Of a stretch of DNA of 5,213 bases, positions 1-4,575 are shown piece by piece. Numbering within the stretch: position 1 is the first letter of the stretch; every line of letters begins with the position of its first letter. The position numbers and the translations under genes were made by a program. The stretch comes from CAYRPN01 sp964426135 (GTDB lineage: Bacteria > Planctomycetota > Phycisphaerae > Phycisphaerales > Phycisphaeraceae): NCBI GenBank assembly GCA_964426135.1, contig CAYRPN010000218.1:1-5213 (forward strand), written 5' to 3'. Below the pieces are notes generated by a model. That model was given only the letters and a program-made list of their open reading frames with translations, made no database searches and was not told where the DNA came from.

Positions 1-381
1 ACCGCGAAGCCGTCCCGCGACAAAAGTGTTCAAGTTATTTTTGAGCGCGCCCTAACCGACGCGCTGCCCGCCGGCTCCACCTTCACGTCGCTGACCGAAG
101 CGTCAGGGTTTTTCGAAGGCGGATCGCTGGGCTACTCCGCCACGCGCACGGCCGGGCAATACGACGGCCTGGAGCTGCGCTGCAAGACGTGGACGATGCG
201 GGCGCTGGCGGTGGACGAGGTGCGATCGAGCCTGTTCGACGACCGAGCGAAGTTTCCCATGGACGCCATCGCCTTCGACTGCGCGTTGCTCATGCGCGGC
301 ATCGAGCACGAGTGGCACAGCCAGCCGACGTTGCGCGGCGTGGAGCTCTGGGCTCAATCATTGTCGAACTCCCCTGCCTGA
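1..381 (+). CDS. C-terminal part of an unidentified conserved-looking protein (5' end outside window)
   Basis: The frame is open from the first base to a TGA at 379-381 and gives 126 residues; the start lies upstream of the window. I do not recognise the family. The fragment looks like a folded soluble domain. It has a glycine-rich segment (FFEGGSLGYS, visible residues 37-46), then YDGLELRCKTW (54-64), then SSLFDD, and finally FDCALLMRGIEHEWH (92-106). I see no signal peptide or membrane segment in this part. Codon use is high-GC, like the conserved genes to the right, which supports real coding. The last 28 bp overlap the 3' end of the convergent SUKH gene. The tail after HEWH (roughly residues 107-126, ending AQSLSNSPA) looks less constrained, so the native C-terminus could have been altered where the cassette array begins. 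That last point is inference. Confidence 0.72.
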   Translation, partial: TAKPSRDKSVQVIFERALTDALPAGSTFTSLTEASGFFEGGSLGYSATRTAGQYDGLELRCKTWTMRALAVDEVRSSLFDDRAKFPMDAIAFDCALLMRGIEHEWHSQPTLRGVELWAQSLSNSPA

Positions 382-800
382 ACCTTGCTAGCGAACTCGG
401 AAAAAGAAGCCGCTCTGTCATCCGTGTCTCCGGTCTCGTGTGACCAAAGAACAACTGGCGACTCGCCCTGCGAGTCCTGCCGTGAATAGTCAAAACAATA
501 GTAGTCGCCCGTGCCGTAGTCAGCGAATGGAAGCAAGTGCGTAAAGGCCCGCTGCTCGTCGGAGAAATTGTCGAGCCACCGCGCCCAGCCCTCGCGAAAC
601 CGACGGTCAATCGAATCCCAGGTCATGCGAGGGGCGCGCTGGTCCATCACGGGAAAAATCGCGACACCCTCAATGCCGTGTCCATTATTTTGGAGCAGCC
701 ACGCCCTGAAGGAGGGAGGAAACCTCCGCCCTAGCGCAGCCTCTGCTCTGGCGATAGCGTCGTCCGTTGTTCCAAAGATTCTGGGGTGTTTCCTCCTCAT
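354..800 (-). CDS. SUKH / SMI1-KNR4 family protein, putative immunity protein (cassette gene)
   Basis: This 148-aa cytoplasmic-looking protein matches the SMI1/KNR4 (SUKH-1) pattern. It has a short N-terminal helix (AIARAEAALG, residues 15-24), then FPPSFRAWLLQNNG (27-40), then LLPFADYGTGDYYCFDYS (89-106), then PVVLWSHE (115-122), and a final helix SFSEFASKV (132-140). SUKH proteins are known mainly as immunity proteins that bind toxins of contact-dependent and polymorphic toxin systems; many bacterial copies stand alone with no known partner. No toxin gene is next to it, so any partner is unknown. I chose ATG at 800 because upstream codons of the longer frame (to 884) are the attC repeat itself. 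No clear Shine-Dalgarno sequence precedes it, although AGGAGG lies just inside the gene. It is the last cassette of the array and converges on the gene at 1-381. Confidence 0.85.
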   Translation of the reverse strand: MRRKHPRIFGTTDDAIARAEAALGRRFPPSFRAWLLQNNGHGIEGVAIFPVMDQRAPRMTWDSIDRRFREGWARWLDNFSDEQRAFTHLLPFADYGTGDYYCFDYSRQDSQGESPVVLWSHETGDTDDRAASFSEFASKVQAGEFDND

Positions 801-814
801 GGCGTGCGATGGCG

Positions 815-908
815 GCCTAACACTGTTTACCCGCTCTGCCCATCGGACAACGCATCCGACGGCCATCCTCATCTTATCCATCACCGGCTCTTGTCACAGC
901 GTTTCGGC
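815..908 (-). repeat. attC-like recombination site 1 (subtype II)
   Basis: This 94-bp element is bounded on the plus strand by GCCTAAC (815-821) and GTTTCGGC (901-908), which read GTTAGGC and GCCGAAAC on the gene strand. It lies between the 115-aa gene and the SUKH gene. It is 90% identical (85/94 by hand count) to the element at 2855-2948, with 37 identical bases at 871-907. The arms pair only in part (CTGT and GGATAA/TTGTCC segments). An inner hairpin GTCGGAT/GTCCGAT is closed by G-T wobbles where the other copy has Watson-Crick pairs. Its position relative to flanking genes is what an attC should have, but the weaker arm pairing makes it less certain than sites 2-4. Confidence 0.62.
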
Positions 909-1241
909 GTCTTGCCCCGGCCCGCCAGGACCACCAAACATGAACGCCACAAAGGACCGCGGGGACATGCCCGGCGGCGTTTCCGGGAACTCGGTGCTGA
1001 AGTCGTCCACCAGCATCTCGCCGTTGTAAACTTGGAGCGTCGAGCCGGGCCACCCATACACCGCGATCGACTCGTCTGACTCGACGACCTCCATCCGGCC
1101 GGGCTGCGTGCTGCGGCCGACGACGCGGAAGGATTCGCCCGGCGGGAGCGAATGCGGCATCCCCCACGGCTCGAACAATACCCGGACCGGCACGGAGCCG
1201 GGGTTGGTGATAACCTGCGTGTCCTCGAACACGTCAGCCAT
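894..1241 (-). CDS. Unknown 115-aa, probably beta-rich protein (cassette gene)
   Basis: I do not recognise a named family. The protein starts MADVFEDTQVITNPG and continues with short alternating hydrophobic strands: VPVRVLFEPWG (17-27), a PPGESFRVVG turn and strand (33-42), SIAVYGWPGSTLQVYNG (58-74). It ends in a glycine- and proline-rich tail (GGPGGPGQ, 103-110). This suggests a small beta-sandwich or barrel; that is inference from the pattern only. No signal peptide or membrane segment is seen. The ATG at 1241 is supported by GGAGGA seven bases upstream and lies 16 nt after the core box of attC site 2. The TGA at 894-896 falls inside attC site 1, so the last residues (ETL) are encoded by the recombination site. 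It is a self-contained cassette of about 443 bp. Confidence 0.75.
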   Translation of the reverse strand: MADVFEDTQVITNPGSVPVRVLFEPWGMPHSLPPGESFRVVGRSTQPGRMEVVESDESIAVYGWPGSTLQVYNGEMLVDDFSTEFPETPPGMSPRSFVAFMFGGPGGPGQDAETL

Positions 1242-1257
1242 TCGGAAGTCCTCCGCC

Positions 1258-1358
1258 GCCGAACGGACCGACGTTCAGCGACCGGGCGGGCGCCCACCAC
1301 ACATTCGAATCACGAGGACCGTGACGCCCGCCCGGTCCGCTGCAACGGCTGGTTATCC
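1258..1358 (-). repeat. attC-like recombination site 2 (subtype I)
   Basis: The core boxes on the plus strand are GCCGAAC (1258-1264) and GTTATCC (1352-1358), with total length 101 bp. The inner arms 1273-1292 and 1325-1346 are inverted repeats that pair almost completely, ending in CCGGGCGGGCG and its complement; the loop is about 32 nt. The right arm carries two extra bases (both G on the gene strand) that have no partner. This matches the extrahelical bases that set strand choice in known attC sites. The TAA stop of the 181-aa gene (1353-1355) lies inside the GGATAAC box. Read in another frame, this arm encodes DNQPLQRTGRA. Confidence 0.8.
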
Positions 1359-1898
1359 GGCACTTCCGTTCGCCATCTCCCAAACGCCATTGATCCACCG
1401 AAGGATCGTGTATCCGTCATCCTGACGACTGGAGACGTCCGCCTCGACCGCATCCTCGCTCGCGTAATCAAACCGAACGTCACACGGCTCAGAGAGGAGT
1501 CGGAACTCATCGACCCGTGAGGATTGCGGCGTTGTGCGATAGAGGCGATCGAGAAAGTCACGTTCCTCCACAAATCTGAGATCGAGCGAGAACTGCTCCG
1601 CGAACGCGTCGATGGCCGCTGCGAATTCGTCGGGTTTCTCGGTCCCATACAACTCGCGGTAAAGCGCCGACCCGTCCGCCACCGTCTCCATGTTCCGGCG
1701 AAGCAGGTACTCAGATTTCGCGCAGAACCCTGCCTCATGAAGCAGCCGGACAAGCTGCGCCATTTGCTCCGGCGTCTCTTCCCCGCGCTCCATCAGTTGC
1801 CCTAGCCGCTGAATCTCCGACGCGGTGACGGGTGGAACGCCGGAGAGGTCCACGTCTTGGACAGTGGCTGCGGGGATCGCTGTGGGATCGTCTTCCAC
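1353..1898 (-). CDS. Unknown 181-aa acidic protein (cassette gene)
   Basis: I do not recognise the family. The N-terminal 25 residues are acidic and proline-rich, probably disordered. Residues 26-75 look helical (EIQRLGQLMERGEETPEQ, then LVRLLHEAGFCAKSEYLLRR). A further helical stretch, EFAAAIDAFAEQF (91-103) to ERDFLDRLYRT (112-122), follows. The end looks beta-like, with VRFDYASEDAVEADVSSRQ (141-159) and YTILRWINGVWEMA (163-176). It has two cysteines, C59 and C139, and no signal or membrane segment. The GTG start at 1898 is preceded by GGAGAG at a spacing of six bases and lies 17 nt after the core box of attC site 3. The TAA stop sits inside the core box of attC site 2, so gene and site are exactly abutted, as in classic cassettes. 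Confidence 0.78.
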   Translation of the reverse strand: MEDDPTAIPAATVQDVDLSGVPPVTASEIQRLGQLMERGEETPEQMAQLVRLLHEAGFCAKSEYLLRRNMETVADGSALYRELYGTEKPDEFAAAIDAFAEQFSLDLRFVEERDFLDRLYRTTPQSSRVDEFRLLSEPCDVRFDYASEDAVEADVSSRQDDGYTILRWINGVWEMANGSAG

Positions 1899-1915
1899 GT
1901 CAGGCTCTCCGTGCC

Positions 1916-2023
1916 GGATAACGAAAAAGGCTCAGTTGCCGGCCGCCCGCGGGAGGGGGCGTACCACCGACAACAACAGTTTACTCGCGGGCGTCGCCGG
2001 TCAACTGCAGCCGTTGGTTAGGT
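1916..2023 (-). repeat. attC-like recombination site 3 (subtype I)
   Basis: The core boxes on the plus strand are GGATAAC (1916-1922) and GTTAGGT (2017-2023), with total length 108 bp. The arms at about 1931-1952 and 1984-2010 pair as CTCAGTTGCCGGC against CTGCAGTTGACCGGC on the gene strand. The second arm has an extra G and an extra A, at the same two places as in sites 2 and 4. The pairing continues through CGCCCGCG with a small bulge. The TAA stop of the membrane protein gene (2018-2020) lies inside the ACCTAAC box. Confidence 0.8.
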
Positions 2024-2293
2024 GACACGTTTTCGCGAAAAGGTTACCCACAGCATTAAACACAAAAGCGCAACACAGCCAATTGCAATAAGAATCCATG
2101 TGCGGTTGTAGTCTTCTGCCCACCCGTTAAGGAGCACGATAACGGTGTCTTTTGGAATACCCTCTTCATCTGCATAATCACTGGGTCGAATAACACCAAG
2201 ATTCCCCCACAAAAAGCGGCCGAATGAAGATGCTAGTACGCCTACAAAGTAAGCAACGCAGCACCACAGAGAAATGAGTTGCGCTTTTGTCAT
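2018..2293 (-). CDS. Small two-helix membrane protein, unknown function (cassette gene)
   Basis: This 91-aa protein has two predicted transmembrane segments, about residues 6-29 (LISLWCCVAYFVGVLASSFG and following) and 66-85 (WILIAIGCVALLCLMLWVTF). They are joined by a mainly polar, acidic loop (SDYADEEGIPKDT) and followed by a basic tail (SRKRVT). By the positive-inside rule the short tail is likely cytoplasmic. No family is recognised. GC content is only about 46% (hand count over 2041-2280), far below the flanking genes, which points to a foreign source. I chose the ATG at 2293, three bases after the GTTAGGC core box. A GTG at 2308 in the same frame would lie inside the attC and is less likely. 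No strong Shine-Dalgarno sequence is seen, so translation may rely on TTAGG in the box itself. The stop lies in the core box of site 3. Confidence 0.78.
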   Translation of the reverse strand: MTKAQLISLWCCVAYFVGVLASSFGRFLWGNLGVIRPSDYADEEGIPKDTVIVLLNGWAEDYNRTWILIAIGCVALLCLMLWVTFSRKRVT

Positions 2294-2296
2294 GTC

Positions 2297-2393
2297 GCCT
2301 AACGACACCGTTCACCTGCGCGGCGGGCGCGGGGAACTGTGACTCTGGGAAAGCCTACATGCCCGCCGGGTCAGGTGCAGCGCCTGGTTCGGC
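2297..2393 (-). repeat. attC-like recombination site 4 (subtype I)
   Basis: The core boxes on the plus strand are GCCTAAC (2297-2303) and GTTCGGC (2387-2393), with total length 97 bp. The arms 2311-2328 and 2361-2379 are inverted repeats, TTCACCTG and following against TGCACCTGA and following on the gene strand, both ending GGCGGGC. One arm carries an extra G and an extra A. In one frame the arm encodes PNQALHLTRRA, a tail I recall from planctomycete hypothetical proteins. In the frame of the 161-aa gene, the last 12 residues of that gene are encoded here. Confidence 0.8.
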
Positions 2394-2840
2394 GTGCCTT
2401 GGCTCTGCGACCCGAACCGACCGAACCCACTCGGCGACCGGCTTCGGCGGGTCGTCGTACAGCCGGCCCCGCGCCGTCTCGGTCGGCACCCACTCGAACA
2501 CTCGCGGTAGCCCGAACTCGGTGTCGATCTGGGCCAGCGCCGACCACCAGTACAGTCGCCGCAGCACCGCCTCAAACTTGCCCAGCCACACGTCCCAGAT
2601 GCCCGGGCCGGGCGGATCGTCCTTGATCGACAGGCCGAAGTGGATGACCTGCCGGCGGTAGGTACCCTGCGGATACGGGGCGGGCAGCGCGAAGATGCCA
2701 CGGACCACCCACGGCCAGTCGTCGTCCGCCGGCACGGTAGCCAGGGCGTCGCGGTTCAGGTCGTGGGTCCAAGTGAACCGTTCGCCGACCCGCCAACTGG
2801 CCCCGACGATCCGCCCAGAGATGATCGCCTCGTGGCCCAC
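2355..2840 (-). CDS. Unknown 161-aa protein (cassette gene) reading into its attC site
   Basis: I do not recognise a named family. The N-terminal third is beta-like (EAIISGRIVGASWRVGERFTW, within residues 4-24), followed by an acidic DDDWPW (39-44) and RQVIHFGLSIKDD (63-75). An aromatic helical stretch, WDVWLGKFEAVLRRLYWWSAL (82-102), precedes a short strand GLPRVFEWVPT (110-120). It appears soluble. The GTG start at 2840 is chosen because GGAGGG lies six bases upstream and because codons further upstream belong to the attC repeat; it is 14 nt after the core box of site 5. The TAG stop at 2355-2357 is inside attC site 4, so the C-terminal tail (from about residue 150) is site-encoded and probably not part of the fold. 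Confidence 0.72.
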   Translation of the reverse strand: MGHEAIISGRIVGASWRVGERFTWTHDLNRDALATVPADDDWPWVVRGIFALPAPYPQGTYRRQVIHFGLSIKDDPPGPGIWDVWLGKFEAVLRRLYWWSALAQIDTEFGLPRVFEWVPTETARGRLYDDPPKPVAEWVRSVRVAEPRHAEPGAAPDPAGM

Positions 2841-2854
2841 GAACGCCCTCCGCC

Positions 2855-2948
2855 GCCGAACACTGTTTACCCGCGCTGCACATCGGATAACGCATCCGAT
2901 GATCATCCTTATCTTATCCATCACCGGCTCTTGTCACAGCGTTTCGGT
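2855..2948 (-). repeat. attC-like recombination site 5 (subtype II)
   Basis: The core boxes on the plus strand are GCCGAAC (2855-2861) and GTTTCGGT (2941-2948). The element is 94 bp and aligns without gaps to site 1 at an offset of exactly 2040 bp, with nine differences. It contains a perfect 7-bp hairpin on the gene strand, ATCGGAT-GCGTT-ATCCGAT, next to the palindrome GATGATCATC. It is the rightmost repeat and marks the boundary between the array and the ispG region. Confidence 0.65.
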
Positions 2949-3035
2949 GTCTGGGCGGATGCCCGGAAAGCCGATCTGGAGCCGGCACGCGAAACTGCTC
3001 GATCCGATGCGCGCTCTCATCCGCCCTTCTTCCAT
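2934..3035 (-). CDS. Possible 33-aa ORF, first cassette or cassette remnant
   Basis: A short frame starts at ATG 3033-3035 with GGAGGG eight bases upstream. It ends with TGA at 2934-2936 inside attC site 5, at the same position where the 115-aa gene stops inside site 1. It encodes a basic peptide (MEEGRMRARIGSSSF and following, ending DTETL). The shared ETL ending is only the shared repeat, not homology. The good ribosome site and the stop position fit a cassette gene, but the peptide is short and unrecognised. It overlaps nothing else, but its upstream part is close to the ispG promoter. It may be a decayed first cassette or chance. Confidence 0.25.
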   Translation of the reverse strand: MEEGRMRARIGSSSFACRLQIGFPGIRPDTETL

Positions 3036-3071
3036 TCACGCTTCCCTCCTGCTCCCTTGCGCGCGTTCCGC

Positions 3072-3077
3072 TATACT
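3072..3077 (+). promoter_or_regulatory. Putative -10 box (TATACT) of ispG
   Basis: TATACT, preceded by CCGC and followed by GGCATCC, lies 66 bp before the ispG start. No convincing -35 hexamer is found 16-18 bp upstream. A similar box, GGTATACTTCC, stands before the next gene at 4576-4581, and this recurrence is the main support. A start about seven bases downstream (near 3084) would place the leader hairpin almost at the 5' end of the transcript. Confidence 0.4.
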
Positions 3078-3088
3078 GGCATCCGCCC

Positions 3089-3127
3089 AGACCTCGCGGG
3101 AAACGGACGCTCTCCGCCGCGAGGTCT
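3089..3127 (+). promoter_or_regulatory. Perfect 11-bp stem-loop in the ispG leader
   Basis: AGACCTCGCGG (3089-3099) and CCGCGAGGTCT (3117-3127) are exact inverted repeats around a 17-nt loop. The stem is GC-rich and ends 16 nt before the ispG ATG, leaving the ribosome site AGGAAG (3136-3141) free. There is no T-run after it, so it is not a classical intrinsic terminator. It could stabilise the 5' end of the mRNA, or be a binding site for a regulator as DNA. The structure is seen directly; the role is inference. Confidence 0.5.
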
Positions 3128-3143
3128 CCTGCCATAGGAAGCC

Positions 3144-4421
3144 ATGTTTCCACGACGCAAGACACGACAGGTGACGATGGGCGACAAGGCCCACGGGATC
3201 GTCCGCATCGGCGGTGACGCGCCGGTTTCGGTGCAGACGATGACCGCCGGCTACACGTACGAGATCGACAAGTGCGTGGCGGAGATCCACAAGCTCGCCG
3301 CCGCCGGCGCCGATGTCGTGCGCGTGGCGGTGCCGGAGAAGAAGGACACCGAGGCGCTCAAGGAAATCCTGAATCAGGTGAGCGTGCCGATCGTCGCCGA
3401 CGTGCACTTTCACTTTCAACGGGCACTGGAGGCCATCGAGGCGGGCGTGCACAAGATTCGCCTGAATCCCGGCAACATCCAGGACCGCGCCCAGGTCGAA
3501 AAAGTCATCGACGCCTGCAAGGAACGAAAACTCCCCATCCGCGTGGGCGTCAATGAAGGCTCCATCGTCGAGCGCAAGGACAAGCAGAAACGCCTGAAGG
3601 AACTGGGCGGCGTATTCTCCAACCAGAAGCACGGCCACATGCTGGCCATCATGATCACCAAGCTCGAGGAATACCTCGACATTTTCTACGAGCGGAATTT
3701 TTACGACATCGTCATCAGCGCCAAGTCCATCGACCCGCTGCTGGTGATGGATGCCTACACCGAGATCAGCAAGCGCTTCGATCACCCGCTGCATCTGGGC
3801 GTGACCCACGCGGGGCCCAAGGAAACAGGCACGATCCGCAGCGTCGTCCCGCTGGGGCACCTCCTGGCCAGCGGCATCGGCGACACCATCCGCATCAGCT
3901 ACGCCAACGATCCGGTTTACGAAGTGCAGGACGGCCTCGAACTGCTCTACATCCTGGGCCTGCGCACCCGCATCGGCGCGGAACTGATCGCATGCCCGTC
4001 GTGTGGCCGCATCCAGGTCGATCTGTTCAAGCTCGTGCAGGACGTGCGCAAGAAGCTGGCGGAGGAAATCCAACTGCCCATCAAGGTCGCGGTCATGGGC
4101 TGCGTGGTGAATGGTCCCGGCGAGGCCGAAGGCGCGGACGTGGCGATTTTCGCCGGCGACCGCAAGGGCATCATCTACGTGCAGGGCGAGCGCGTCGCCA
4201 ACGTGCCGGAGGAGGAAATCCTCGATCGCCTGCTCGCCGAGTGTCGCAAGTTCCAGAGCCGCGTCGAGCGCGGCGAGGCGAAGCTGGGCGAGAAAGTCGT
4301 CGAAATCGTCCCGCCCGATCCCATCGGCGAACTGGGTAGCGGGTTCGACAAAATCGCCGCGGGCCGGGTGGACACGATTCCGGCCGGCAAGATCACGCCG
4401 CTGACGATTTCCAAGGCGTGA
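3144..4421 (+). CDS. ispG: 4-hydroxy-3-methylbut-2-en-1-yl diphosphate synthase (IspG/GcpE)
   Basis: This 4Fe-4S enzyme of the non-mevalonate (MEP) isoprenoid pathway reductively converts methylerythritol cyclodiphosphate to HMBPP in the cytoplasm. Electrons come from flavodoxin or ferredoxin. The 425-aa protein opens with a TIM-barrel half: RIGGDAPVSVQTMT (21-34), AGADVVRVAVP (54-64), VADVHFHF (84-91), KIRLNPGNI (104-112) and RVGVNEGS (133-140). The iron-sulfur half carries C284 and C287 in ACPSCGR, C320 in MGCVVNGPGE, and E327; these correspond to the cluster ligands of the E. coli enzyme (372 aa). It lacks the long middle insertion of the plant type. About 40 extra C-terminal residues (from about 384, rich in P and G, ending ITPLTISKA) are unusual relative to E. 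coli. The ATG at 3144 has AGGAAG directly upstream. No other MEP gene is adjacent. Confidence 0.97.
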   Translation: MFPRRKTRQVTMGDKAHGIVRIGGDAPVSVQTMTAGYTYEIDKCVAEIHKLAAAGADVVRVAVPEKKDTEALKEILNQVSVPIVADVHFHFQRALEAIEAGVHKIRLNPGNIQDRAQVEKVIDACKERKLPIRVGVNEGSIVERKDKQKRLKELGGVFSNQKHGHMLAIMITKLEEYLDIFYERNFYDIVISAKSIDPLLVMDAYTEISKRFDHPLHLGVTHAGPKETGTIRSVVPLGHLLASGIGDTIRISYANDPVYEVQDGLELLYILGLRTRIGAELIACPSCGRIQVDLFKLVQDVRKKLAEEIQLPIKVAVMGCVVNGPGEAEGADVAIFAGDRKGIIYVQGERVANVPEEEILDRLLAECRKFQSRVERGEAKLGEKVVEIVPPDPIGELGSGFDKIAAGRVDTIPAGKITPLTISKA

Positions 4422-4463
4422 ACACGGGCTCTTTGCCTTTGCTCCGTGCTTTGTTCTCGCTTC

Positions 4464-4501
4464 GCTTTGCACTTTTTACTTTTCACTTTGCACTTTTCAC
4501 T
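4464..4501 (+). repeat. 7-bp tandem repeats (ACTTTNN) after ispG
   Basis: Five consecutive heptamers, GCTTTGC, ACTTTTT, ACTTTTC, ACTTTGC and ACTTTTC, plus a final ACT, lie 42 bp after the ispG stop. The whole stretch from about 4430 is strongly pyrimidine-rich on the plus strand (CTTTGCCTTTGCTCC and similar), as if older degenerate units extend leftwards. No stem-loop terminator is visible in this gap. On the minus strand it would read as repeated AAAGTG units. Confidence 0.7.
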
Positions 4502-4575
4502 CGTCTGCTCCGCCGTGCATGCCGAGTCGATGAACGCCGTGCCGAACCACCTTTCTTCAATCCGCACTGCCGCGG

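Larger units (their letters stand above)
354..2948 (-). mobile_element. Integron-type gene cassette array without visible integrase (CALIN-like)
   Basis: Five genes run in the same direction, separated by five attC-like sites at 815-908, 1258-1358, 1916-2023, 2297-2393 and 2855-2948. Reading the minus strand, each start codon follows a GTTRRRY-type core box by 3-17 nt (14, 3, 17, 16 and 14 nt from right to left). Four of the five genes have a site at their 3' end, with stops in or close to the other core box. The implied cassettes are about 558, 381, 658 and 443 bp. Base composition differs between cassettes, which fits separate origins. No tyrosine recombinase with an IntI patch, no attI and no cassette promoter could be identified in the window. 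The last gene (354-800) has no recognisable attC after it. The ends given here are the stop of that gene and the outermost core box. Confidence 0.72.

Noticed and set aside
801..884. N-terminal extension of the SUKH protein (MMDKMRM and following)
   Set aside because: These codons are the repeat element itself. The same extension appears before the unrelated 161-aa gene, and codon differences between copies are mainly non-synonymous.
568..1079. Plus-strand open frames across the SUKH and 115-aa genes
   Set aside because: They cross the attC element and have no ribosome site or recognisable domains; they are shadows of the minus-strand genes.
2841..2924. N-terminal extension of the 161-aa protein (MMDKIRM and following)
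   Set aside because: Same repeat-derived frame; a GTG at 2840 with GGAGGG upstream is a better start.
815..2948. MITEs, IS ends or a CRISPR array as explanation of the repeats
   Set aside because: There is no transposase. Spacing is irregular (381-658 bp) with full genes between repeats, and the elements carry paired core boxes and arms typical of attC, not short CRISPR repeats. I saw no target-site duplications.
2640..3137. 165-codon and 159-codon plus-strand frames over the 161-aa gene and boundary
   Set aside because: Composition is low in structure, they run through the attC repeat, and they overlap a better minus-strand gene and the ispG leader.
3036..4472. 478-codon open frame on the minus strand across ispG
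   Set aside because: It is the antisense shadow of ispG, caused by GC-rich codon use. The sense protein has all cluster ligands, while the antisense product is a low-complexity mix of D, A, L, V and H.
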